Below are positions 1 through 5,310 of a stretch of 5,937 nucleotides of DNA, in pieces. Made by a program: the position numbers and the translations under genes. The stretch covers positions 1-5,937 of the forward strand of contig ONYB01000032.1 in assembly GCA_900321895.1 (NCBI GenBank). Direction: 5' to 3'. The notes below the pieces were generated by a model. The model was not told the DNA's origin. It ran no database searches and worked only from the letters and a program-made list of their open reading frames with translations. The stretch is from an uncultured Brachyspira sp. (lineage in GTDB: Bacteria > Cyanobacteriota > Vampirovibrionia > Gastranaerophilales > Gastranaerophilaceae). Each line of letters opens with the position of its first letter. The first letter of the stretch is position 1.

Positions 1-303
1 CGGGCTTAATCCGTAAAATAAATATGGAATAGCAGAAATTAATCCGAACATTATCCAAGATGTTGCAACTATAAAAAGGGCTTCTGCCTTCTTGATATCA
101 TTTAAATTTTCAAGTTCTTTAACTCCCTTAACGCAATATTTTAAAATTAAGCTCAATATTTTTGCGATTAAGCTTGCCACAACAAAAGGGATTATCGATT
201 TGAAATCACGGCAAATTAAGGCTACAACTACCGGGGAAAGAATTACAATATTCAAATAACTGAGTATAATACTGAGAGCATTTGCAATATATATTATTCT
301 CAT
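1..303 (-). CDS. trkH: TrkH-family K+ uptake channel subunit, N-terminal 101 residues (cut by window edge)
   Basis: This is the start of the membrane channel of the Trk potassium uptake system, which moves K+ inward and is gated by cytoplasmic TrkA. I translated it by hand from the ATG at 303-301; the frame stays open to base 1. The protein begins MRIIYIANALSIILSYLNIV and has hydrophobic segments at about residues 5-27 and 33-55. A charged loop follows (VKELENLNDIKKAEAL), then a third hydrophobic stretch with W and AIPYLF near residues 80-98. This matches the N-terminus of E. coli TrkH, including the 'FLVV..FWT..G..GALPF' segment. The first pore loop is expected just beyond the edge. The ATG lies 3 bases after the trkA stop, and its Shine-Dalgarno AGGTGGAG sits inside the trkA end, so translation is probably coupled. 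KtrB is the main alternative, but the pairing with a full double-domain TrkA favours TrkH. Confidence 0.9.
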   Translation of the reverse strand, partial: MRIIYIANALSIILSYLNIVILSPVVVALICRDFKSIIPFVVASLIAKILSLILKYCVKGVKELENLNDIKKAEALFIVATSWIMFGLISAIPYLFYGLSP

Positions 304-306
304 TTG

Positions 307-1650
307 CTACACTCCACCTTTAAAAAAATCTTTTATGGATTGGGCATCTTCGGCTTTTGTAAATATAATCAAAGTGTCATTATATTTGAGTTCCGTTAAG
401 CCGTTCGGGATAATGACTTTCCCTCTGCGTTGAATTGTTCCGACAATAGCCGGAGTCGGGAATTTTAAATCCATAATTTTTTTACCGTCGAATTCCGGCA
501 AAATTCCGATTTCTAAAACTTCACCTTGTCCCTGCTCAACGGTTGCCAGGATATCAACATTGTTTTCAGCAAGGTCATTTTTAACTTCATTTATTGCGGA
601 AGTTTTTGGGGAAATCGCAACGTCAATGCCGATTTTTTCAAACAACGGAACATTCAGAACTTTGGCAACTCTTGCAATAACTTTTTTAACGCCCAACTGC
701 TTTGCCAAAAGTGAGCATAAAAGGTTGCGTTCGTCGTTGTTCGTAACACTTATAACAACATCTGCCGAGCCGATTTCTTCTTCATCCAAAAGTTTTAAAT
801 TTGTACCGTCACCGTTTAAAACCAGTGTGTTTTTTAGGTTTTGCGTTAAATATTCGCATCGGGCATAGTTTTTTTCTATAATTTTTGTCTTGATTTTTAA
901 CGCTTCAAGGTTTTGGGCAAGCATTAAACCAACAGTTCCGCCTCCGATAATCGCTGCGTTTTTAACGATTGCTTTTTCGTGAAAAAACGTTCCTGCTAAA
1001 ATGTCTAACGAATGAGAAGTTCCCATAAATATTAATTTGTCGTCCGCTTGCAAAACTGTATCGCCGTTTGGTATAAAAAGTTGGCTATCTCGTGTGATTC
1101 CAACAATTAATGTGCCGTTTGTGAAGTTACAATCTTTTACTTTTTTATCAACGATGCTTAGGTTCGGCTTAACCTTGTATTCTAAAAGTCTTGCTTTTCC
1201 TTCCGCAAAGTTTTCAACATCCAAAGCCTCCGCGACTGTCACTATTCTAAAAATATCTTGTGTCAAAAGCTCTTCAGGCCATATTATATAGTCAATAAAG
1301 AAATCTCCGCAACTTAAGCTGTTTTTTTGAAAACATAACGTATTTTTATATTCTTCTTTACTTACAAAGCAAATCGTCCTAATTCCGACCGTTTTTTTAG
1401 CGGTCAGACACGCAACAATATTTGCTTCATCAACAGGTGTGCAAGCGATAAAGATATCCGCATTTTGGATATCGGCTTTTTTCAAAACTTCGATATCGCA
1501 AACTTTCCCTTCAACAAAACTTATATCTAATTTGTTAAATTCGTCTGTGCGGTTTTCTTCTTTATCAATAATTGTTATATCGTGATCTTCAAAAAACTCT
1601 GTTGCCAAAAGGCATCCAATTTCAGTTGCACCAAAAATTATAATTCTCAT
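307..1650 (-). CDS. trkA: Trk system potassium uptake regulatory protein TrkA (two RCK domains)
   Basis: This cytoplasmic nucleotide-sensing subunit forms a ring beneath TrkH and gates K+ flux in response to NAD(H)/ATP. At 447 residues it has the normal length of a double-RCK TrkA. The order is RCK_N (about 1-130), RCK_C (about 145-220), RCK_N (about 230-355) and RCK_C (about 365-445). The second Rossmann loop is canonical: GGGTVG at 236-241, acidic E259, and GD at 280-281. The first is degenerate: GATEIG at 7-12 has Thr for the middle Gly, and GK at 48-49 replaces the usual GD. Segments such as NFAEGK (147-152) and IDVAISP (342-348) match E. coli TrkA closely. The ATG at 1650 gives the family N-terminus, but its Shine-Dalgarno is weak; a strong AGGAAAGGG lies 23 bases upstream, beyond useful range, and no in-frame start lies nearer to it. 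It is third in the mtnP-yggT-trkA-trkH operon. Confidence 0.96.
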   Translation of the reverse strand: MRIIIFGATEIGCLLATEFFEDHDITIIDKEENRTDEFNKLDISFVEGKVCDIEVLKKADIQNADIFIACTPVDEANIVACLTAKKTVGIRTICFVSKEEYKNTLCFQKNSLSCGDFFIDYIIWPEELLTQDIFRIVTVAEALDVENFAEGKARLLEYKVKPNLSIVDKKVKDCNFTNGTLIVGITRDSQLFIPNGDTVLQADDKLIFMGTSHSLDILAGTFFHEKAIVKNAAIIGGGTVGLMLAQNLEALKIKTKIIEKNYARCEYLTQNLKNTLVLNGDGTNLKLLDEEEIGSADVVISVTNNDERNLLCSLLAKQLGVKKVIARVAKVLNVPLFEKIGIDVAISPKTSAINEVKNDLAENNVDILATVEQGQGEVLEIGILPEFDGKKIMDLKFPTPAIVGTIQRRGKVIIPNGLTELKYNDTLIIFTKAEDAQSIKDFFKGGV

Positions 1651-1686
1651 AATATAAATTCTTGTATTTAAGACCCTTTCCTATAC

Positions 1687-1953
1687 TTAAATAGCACCAA
1701 GTACACCGTTAATCAAGCCCTGAATTATTTGCAAAGCAATTAAGGCAATCACGGGCGACCAGTCCAAGCCTCCGATTGGGGGAATTATTCTTCTGAATAT
1801 TCCCAAATACGCATCGGCAAGGACAATTATCGTGTACCAAGGCTGTTTTTCCGTATCAAGTTTCGGAATCCAACTTATTAAAATTCTCACGAGAATTATT
1901 ACATAAAATAATGCAAAGACGTTATTTACGCCGTTTAATATTCCTCTATACAT
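1687..1953 (-). CDS. yggT: YggT/Ycf19-family small integral membrane protein (single repeat)
   Basis: This is an 88-residue inner-membrane protein of the YGGT family. It contains one copy of the repeat, as in cyanobacterial Ycf19/YlmG proteins, whereas E. coli YggT has two copies. Two membrane segments are visible, at about residues 7-29 and 66-86. Between them lies the family signature: R23, SW at 27-28, P30, then DAYLGIFRRIIPP (47-59) and GGLDWSP (61-67). The usual DPYL is DAYL here, a mild deviation. Known roles of relatives include cell division or membrane organisation (YlmG) and an osmotic-tolerance effect for E. coli YggT; the molecular function is unresolved. The start is well supported: AAGGA lies 9 bases before the ATG and overlaps the mtnP stop codon (TAAGGA), which suggests translational coupling. 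Its position directly before trkA-trkH hints at an ion or osmotic role, which is inference. Confidence 0.93.
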   Translation of the reverse strand: MYRGILNGVNNVFALFYVIILVRILISWIPKLDTEKQPWYTIIVLADAYLGIFRRIIPPIGGLDWSPVIALIALQIIQGLINGVLGAI

Positions 1954-1965
1954 TTGTTTTTATCC

Positions 1966-2769
1966 TTATAATTGAGATTTTGATTTTGTCAATGCACATT
2001 CGCAGTGATTTCTTTCTGCCGGAATATTTTCAATCATCTTGAAGAGAAGATTTTTTAAGTTTGCAAGGTTTGAATTGAACACTTCAATAACTTCGTGGTG
2101 AGAAACAGGCGGAACATCACCGACAAGTCCTGCATCATAGTCTGTAATCAGTGAAATGTTCAACGGACACATATCAGCTTCCTTAACAAGATAAGCTTCT
2201 GGAAATGCTGTCATATTGATAACTTCCCAACCTTGATTTGTAAAGAATTTTGATTCTGCTTTTGTTGAAAATCTTGGGCCGTTGATTACTACAACAGTAC
2301 CGGTTTCGTGAATTGTAATACCCAAATCTTTACCTGTTTTAATCGCTAATTCTCTAAGTTCCGGACAATAAGTTTCAGCCGCGGACGGGTGAGTAACAAC
2401 AGGGCCTTCAAAGAAGGTAGATTTTCTACCGTCAGTCCAATCTACAAACTGGTCACATACTACGAAATCTCCCGGTTTTACGTGTTTTTGTAAGCTGCCC
2501 GCAGCACAAGGTGAAATAACTCTTTCAACCCCGACGGATTTCATTGCCCAAACGTTTGCACGATAATTGATTAAATGAGGAAGTATTGTGTGATTTCTGC
2601 CATGTCTTGGCATAAAAGCAACTTTGTGTTCTCCGATTTGTCCGATAAACAAGTTGTCACTCGGCATTCCGTATGGAGTTTCAACTTTTACTTCTTCAAT
2701 ATTATCCAAAAATTTGTAAAATCCTGAACCGCCAAATACGCCGATTGTTGCTAATTTTTTTTCACACAT
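1966..2769 (-). CDS. mtnP: S-methyl-5'-thioadenosine phosphorylase (MTAP/PNP family 2)
   Basis: This cytoplasmic enzyme cleaves 5'-methylthioadenosine with phosphate to adenine and 5-methylthioribose-1-phosphate, removing a by-product of polyamine synthesis and SAM chemistry. Numbering from the preferred ATG at 2769 (267 residues, normal length), the phosphate-binding GGSG is at 13-16 and RHGRNH at 55-60. The conserved NYRANVWAM segment is at 68-76 and SPCAAGSLQ at 86-94. The substrate-binding NMT is at 185-187, followed by PE at 190-191. The purine-specificity motif TDYD at 209-212 keeps both Asp residues that recognise a 6-amino purine, which favours MTAP over guanosine or inosine phosphorylases. 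A TTG at 2787 would add six residues. However, AAAGGGA lies 9 bases ahead of the ATG, inside that extension, so the ATG is better. First gene of the operon; no other methionine-salvage gene is in view. Activity on methylthioinosine cannot be excluded. Confidence 0.93.
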   Translation of the reverse strand: MCEKKLATIGVFGGSGFYKFLDNIEEVKVETPYGMPSDNLFIGQIGEHKVAFMPRHGRNHTILPHLINYRANVWAMKSVGVERVISPCAAGSLQKHVKPGDFVVCDQFVDWTDGRKSTFFEGPVVTHPSAAETYCPELRELAIKTGKDLGITIHETGTVVVINGPRFSTKAESKFFTNQGWEVINMTAFPEAYLVKEADMCPLNISLITDYDAGLVGDVPPVSHHEVIEVFNSNLANLKNLLFKMIENIPAERNHCECALTKSKSQL

Positions 2770-2818
2770 AAATTTATTCCCTTTCAATATTCAATAATTT
2801 TGTTAACTAATATGTATA

Positions 2819-2846
2819 ATAATATCAAAAAAATTTAAGAATACAA
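2819..2846 (-). promoter_or_regulatory. Probable sigma-70 promoter of the mtnP-yggT-trkA-trkH operon
   Basis: Read on the minus strand, TTGTAT (2846-2841) is followed after 16 bases by TATTAT (2824-2819). Transcription would start near 2812, leaving a leader of about 40 bases before the mtnP ATG. This is the best promoter-like pair upstream of the operon, but such matches are common in AT-rich DNA. Confidence 0.5.
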
Positions 2847-2854
2847 ACCCCAAA

Positions 2855-2867
2855 ATTTCGGCGAAAT
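2855..2867. promoter_or_regulatory. 13-bp perfect dyad upstream of the mtnP promoter (operator candidate)
   Basis: The sequence ATTTCG-G-CGAAAT is a perfect inverted repeat with a one-base centre. It sits 8 bases upstream of the proposed -35 of the mtnP operon promoter, a position typical of activator sites. It contains C and G in an otherwise A/T-dominated spacer, so it is less likely than the AT palindromes to be chance. No regulator can be named. Confidence 0.35.
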
Positions 2868-2948
2868 ATTGTTAAAAATACACTAAATTTTAAAAATTTA
2901 CAATTAGCCAAAAGGCTTACTGCAAGCGGGTTATGGCGGTTGCAAAAT

Positions 2949-2957
2949 TGCTATAAT
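2949..2957 (+). promoter_or_regulatory. Extended -10 promoter candidate for the transglycosylase gene
   Basis: TGCTATAAT combines a perfect TATAAT hexamer (2952-2957) with the TGn extension that can replace a -35 element. No good -35 lies at the usual distance. Transcription would start around 2963-2965, giving a leader of about 134 bases. TATAAT at 3003-3008 is a second, weaker candidate without either a TGn or a well-placed -35. Confidence 0.45.
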
Positions 2958-2960
2958 TTC

Positions 2961-2990
2961 ATCAAGGGGTTGAAATTTCAAATTTTTGAT
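2961..2990. repeat. 30-base dyad with a perfect 12-bp core, at the predicted transcript start
   Basis: The core TTGAAATTTCAA (2970-2981) is perfectly self-complementary, and the flanks ATCAA (2961-2965) and TTGAT (2986-2990) extend the same symmetry axis. Of the three intervening pairs plus one, three are G-T (allowed as G-U in RNA) and one is a mismatch. In total 11 of 15 positions pair in DNA and 14 of 15 could pair in RNA. It could be a repressor operator just after the -10, or a hairpin at the 5' end of the mRNA. Confidence 0.45.
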
Positions 2991-3097
2991 ATAACATAGA
3001 AGTATAATTTTTATATTCTTAAAGGTTAAAACTTGACACAAAAGAGATAGCGAACTTGCCTTTTAAGGATTTCAATTTACAACCAGAGGATTACATT

Positions 3098-3760
3098 TTG
3101 AAGAAATTATTACTATTCACTATTACGTTAGTGTTAATGTCTTGCGTGCAAGCTCAGGCCGCCGATGTTAATACCGTAAAGGCGACAATAGTAAAACATG
3201 CTATTGAAATGGGAGTTGATCCCGCCATCGCCTTGAGTATTGCAAAAACCGAATCAGGTTACAGACATGCAGCACGAAGCAGTCATGGTGCGGTAGGAGT
3301 TTTTCAGCTAATGCCATCAACTGCAAGAAGGATGGGCTTAAACCCTTATTCAATGAATGACAACATCAAGGGCGGCATTATGTACTACAAGATGATGTAC
3401 AAGATGTTTGGTTCTATGGAACTTGCACTAGCCGCTTACAACGCAGGACCGGGAAATGTCAAAAAGTACAAATCAGTTCCGCCGTATGGGGAAACAAAAA
3501 GATTTGTCAGCAAGATTATGACTGATTATCATCACTTGAAAGCAAATCCTGATCCGGCTATAAGAGCCGCAGCACAGAAGAAACCTGTTGCAAAAGTTTC
3601 TTCAGTACCTTCGACCCACACGGTACACAAAGCCCCTATAGTGGCAGCTCCTGTACCTAAGGCAGTTAAAGAAAATGAGGTTAAAGCAAAGCCGAAGGTA
3701 GAACGTGTTGATGAAACACCTATTGAACTCGAACTGGAAGCTACAGCGTTAGCAATTTAA
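3098..3760 (+). CDS. Secreted lytic transglycosylase, SLT (GH23) domain
   Basis: This is a peptidoglycan lytic transglycosylase, cutting the MurNAc-GlcNAc bond to leave 1,6-anhydro-MurNAc, and acts outside the inner membrane. I chose the TTG at 3098 because AGAGGA sits 7 bases ahead and it yields a textbook signal peptide, KKLLLFTITLVLMSC. A TTG at 3056 would bury that signal behind 14 residues. In the 220-residue form the signal ends near residue 21 (AQA, then AD). LMSC with C16 is a loose lipobox, so a lipoprotein is possible. The SLT domain spans about 25-150, with catalytic E52 in AKTESGY, GVFQLMPSTA (67-76), AYNAGPG (113-119) and PPYGETKRFV (128-137). The last 60 residues are a K/P/A/V/E-rich low-complexity tail without LysM or SPOR repeats. 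It is a stand-alone transcription unit ending at a strong terminator. Which transglycosylase subtype it is cannot be told. Confidence 0.93.
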   Translation: MKKLLLFTITLVLMSCVQAQAADVNTVKATIVKHAIEMGVDPAIALSIAKTESGYRHAARSSHGAVGVFQLMPSTARRMGLNPYSMNDNIKGGIMYYKMMYKMFGSMELALAAYNAGPGNVKKYKSVPPYGETKRFVSKIMTDYHHLKANPDPAIRAAAQKKPVAKVSSVPSTHTVHKAPIVAAPVPKAVKENEVKAKPKVERVDETPIELELEATALAI

Positions 3761-3779
3761 TTCGGGTTAAACCAAAGAT

Positions 3780-3814
3780 AAAACCGTCCTTCCAAATAAA
3801 GAAGGGCGGTTTTT
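3780..3814. terminator. Bidirectional rho-independent terminator between the transglycosylase gene and recF
   Basis: A 13-base stem (3780-3792 with 3801-3813; one G-U pair) encloses the 8-base loop CAAATAAA. On the plus strand it ends in TTTTT (3810-3814), 19 bases after the transglycosylase stop. On the minus strand the same stem is followed by TTTTATCTTT, 12 bases after the recF stop. It therefore serves both convergent genes. Confidence 0.93.
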
Positions 3815-3826
3815 AGTGTAAATTTG

Positions 3827-4930
3827 TTATATCAGGTTGCCGTTTTCGATCTTGTAGATTTTAACATCCTTCAAAAATTCTTCTTCAAACAAAATTGTAT
3901 CAACTGATGTGATGACTGTTTGAGTTTTGTCGTTAATTGACTTTAAAAGATAGTTTTGTCTGATGTCGTCGAGTTCTGCCAAAACATCATCCAGCAATAA
4001 TATCGGCTCATCACCTGTTTTTTCGGTAATAATGTCGAGTTCTGAAAGTTTCAGGGCTAGTACAATCGTTCTTTGCTGACCCTGGGAGGCAAATTTTGTC
4101 GCTTCATTGTTGTTTATAAAGAATTGAATATCGTCCCTGTGTGGTCCGACACATGCCTGACATCGTCTTATTTCTTCGATTTTTCTTTCTTCAAGTGAGG
4201 CTTTGAATTTTGAAAGAATTTCTTCCAACTCAACTTCATCCGATAAAAAGGAACAGTCGTAATCAATTCTCAAGTCTTCGGTTTCGCTGATTATGCGGTG
4301 TTTTTCTTTTGCAATACGCTCAATTTCTTTCAAAAACTTTTTGCGAAGGTAGATTATATTGCTCCCCGTAATAGCCAACTGCTCGTTATAAACTTCCAAA
4401 AGAGTTTCGTCTAATTGAATGCCTTTTACGAGTTCCTTTAAAAAATTGTTTTTTTGAATACGGATTTTGTCGTATTTTGAAAGTCTGTCGTCATAGGCTG
4501 GATAAACCTGTGAAATAGCTCTATCCAGCCAATCACGCCTGTCGGAAGGATTTCCTCTCAACAAAAGTAGGTCGGAGGTCGAAAACAAAACCGTTTTCAG
4601 AACTGATTTAAAATCCTTTGGGCGGCTTTTTACCCCGTTGATTTTGAGTTCTCGTGTCTTTTCCTTTGTGTATGTATATTGTAAACTTATATCGGTATCG
4701 GATTTTATCACATCTGATTCTATTGAAAACTTTTCGGCATCAAATTTTATCAATTCAATATTGTTAGAGGTTCTGGGACTTTTCAAAGTTGAGAGAAAAT
4801 AAATACTCTCAAGGATGTTTGTCTTTCCTTGAGCGTTTTTACCGATTATCAAAATCTTGTTTGAATTAAAATCAAGTTCAAGATTTTTGCAGTTTCTGTA
4901 ATCCGTAAGTTTTAAATTTAGGAGTTTCAT
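3827..4930 (-). CDS. recF: DNA replication and repair protein RecF
   Basis: RecF is an SMC-like ATPase that binds gapped DNA and, with RecO and RecR, helps load RecA onto SSB-coated strands. From the ATG at 4930 it has 367 residues, the usual length, and begins MKLLNLKLTDYRN, the family's N-terminus. Visible motifs are Walker A GKNAQGKT (30-37), NPSDRRDWLD (127-136), GPHRDD (262-267), the ABC signature ASQGQQRT (281-288), Walker B ILLLDD (310-315) with VLAELD following, and ITSVD near 340-344. All catalytic motifs are intact. A TTG at 4948 would add six residues, but neither start has a clear Shine-Dalgarno. A TATAAT (4942-4937) lies so close to the ATG that the mRNA may begin at the start codon. 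It is not beside dnaA, dnaN or gyrB, its common partners in many bacteria, and appears to be monocistronic. Confidence 0.96.
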   Translation of the reverse strand: MKLLNLKLTDYRNCKNLELDFNSNKILIIGKNAQGKTNILESIYFLSTLKSPRTSNNIELIKFDAEKFSIESDVIKSDTDISLQYTYTKEKTRELKINGVKSRPKDFKSVLKTVLFSTSDLLLLRGNPSDRRDWLDRAISQVYPAYDDRLSKYDKIRIQKNNFLKELVKGIQLDETLLEVYNEQLAITGSNIIYLRKKFLKEIERIAKEKHRIISETEDLRIDYDCSFLSDEVELEEILSKFKASLEERKIEEIRRCQACVGPHRDDIQFFINNNEATKFASQGQQRTIVLALKLSELDIITEKTGDEPILLLDDVLAELDDIRQNYLLKSINDKTQTVITSVDTILFEEEFLKDVKIYKIENGNLI

Positions 4931-4936
4931 AAGAAA

Positions 4937-4942
4937 ATTATA
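4937..4942 (-). promoter_or_regulatory. Possible recF -10 element implying a leaderless mRNA
   Basis: Read on the minus strand, a perfect TATAAT ends 6 bases before the recF ATG, so transcription would start at or next to the A of the start codon. No TTGACA-like -35 or TGn extension accompanies it, and the region is A/T-rich, so the match may be chance. Confidence 0.3.
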
Positions 4943-4971
4943 CTTCAAATATATGATTTTTAAATTTGCTA

Positions 4972-5001
4972 TTGCCGAAATTAGTGTATATACGTTATAA
5001 T
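4972..5001 (+). promoter_or_regulatory. Probable promoter of the small-protein gene and pilT
   Basis: TTGCCG (4972-4977) is followed after 18 bases by TATAAT (4996-5001). The start would fall near 5008, leaving a leader of about 27 bases before the ATG at 5035. A second TATAAT at 5008-5013 lacks a -35 at the proper distance. Confidence 0.5.
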
Positions 5002-5034
5002 TACTAATATAATAATAAGCGAAAGGTGTGTTTT

Positions 5035-5286
5035 ATGTTGCCTATAATTACCGAAGATGTTTCGGCAGAGATTTTTTCAGAGATTTTTAAAGATATGCCG
5101 GCATGGCGTAAACAAATGATACATTACATAAAAGAAGAAAATCCCGAGATTAATACGGCGATAATTGAGGCGGCAAACAACACTGAACTCGACCCGAAGG
5201 CAGTGGCGTTGGGGGCTTATATGACGTACAGCTTGCTGGAAACGGCAATGAAAGAAACAGATTCAATGATGAACTTTTCAGAATAA
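5035..5286 (+). CDS. Uncharacterised acidic 83-residue protein encoded upstream of pilT
   Basis: I do not recognise this protein. The ATG at 5035 is preferred because AAAGG lies 8 bases ahead; a GTG at 5026 would add three residues but overlaps that ribosome binding site. The product has about 15 acidic against 6 Lys/Arg residues, with no signal peptide, no membrane segment and no cysteine, so it is probably cytoplasmic. It looks largely helical: SAEIFSEIF (10-18), a WRKQMIHYIKEE stretch (24-35), NTAIIEAANN (40-49), and DPKAVALGAYMTYSLLETAM (53-72), which suggests a small helical bundle. Codon use resembles the neighbours and it has its own promoter and good translation signals, so it is very likely real. 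pilT follows after 24 bases, so the two are probably co-transcribed; a role with the pilus motor is only inference. Confidence 0.82.
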   Translation: MLPIITEDVSAEIFSEIFKDMPAWRKQMIHYIKEENPEINTAIIEAANNTELDPKAVALGAYMTYSLLETAMKETDSMMNFSE

Positions 5287-5310
5287 CAAAATATAAAGGA
5301 GCTTTAGCAG

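Larger units (their letters stand above)
2770..3097. other. Gene-free divergent regulatory region between mtnP and the transglycosylase gene
   Basis: These 328 bases of very AT-rich DNA hold no convincing gene on either strand. They contain a minus-strand promoter for mtnP (2819-2846) with a 13-bp dyad just upstream of its -35. An AT palindrome lies at 2884-2900 (arms TAAATTTT and AAAATTTA, one-base centre), and a small AGCC/GGCT hairpin with an AAAA loop at 2906-2917. An extended -10 for the plus-strand gene lies at 2949-2957, followed by a 30-base dyad at 2961-2990. A second TATAAT is at 3003-3008. A perfect TTGACA at 3033-3038 has no matching -10 at the right distance. I compared the 2900-2950 stretch with riboswitch classes I know and recognised none. 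Confidence 0.7.

Noticed and set aside
526..1291. Plus-strand open frames of 62, 102 and 84 codons (526-714, 560-868, 1037-1291).
   Set aside because: They lie entirely inside trkA on the opposite strand, overlap one another, show no family resemblance, and are explained by the reading of trkA.
2770..2787. TTG-started six-residue extension of mtnP.
   Set aside because: The extension contains the Shine-Dalgarno that serves the downstream ATG at 2769.
2884..2900. 17-base AT-only inverted repeat (TAAATTTT, A, AAAATTTA).
   Set aside because: Such palindromes are expected by chance in DNA this AT-rich; kept only in the region description.
2900..2950. Possible riboswitch in the transglycosylase leader (AGCC/GGCT hairpin and TGCAA...TTGCA pairing).
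   Set aside because: The pairing is short and no conserved core of a riboswitch class that I know, including c-di-AMP or c-di-GMP types, is recognisable; it also lies upstream of the best transcription start.
3033..3038. Perfect TTGACA -35 box ahead of the transglycosylase gene.
   Set aside because: No -10-like hexamer occurs 16-18 bases downstream (the bases there are CTTGCC/TTGCCT/TGCCTT).
3056..3097. Fourteen-residue N-terminal extension of the transglycosylase from a TTG at 3056.
   Set aside because: It would place a charged segment ahead of a standard signal peptide; the TTG at 3098 has a better ribosome binding site.
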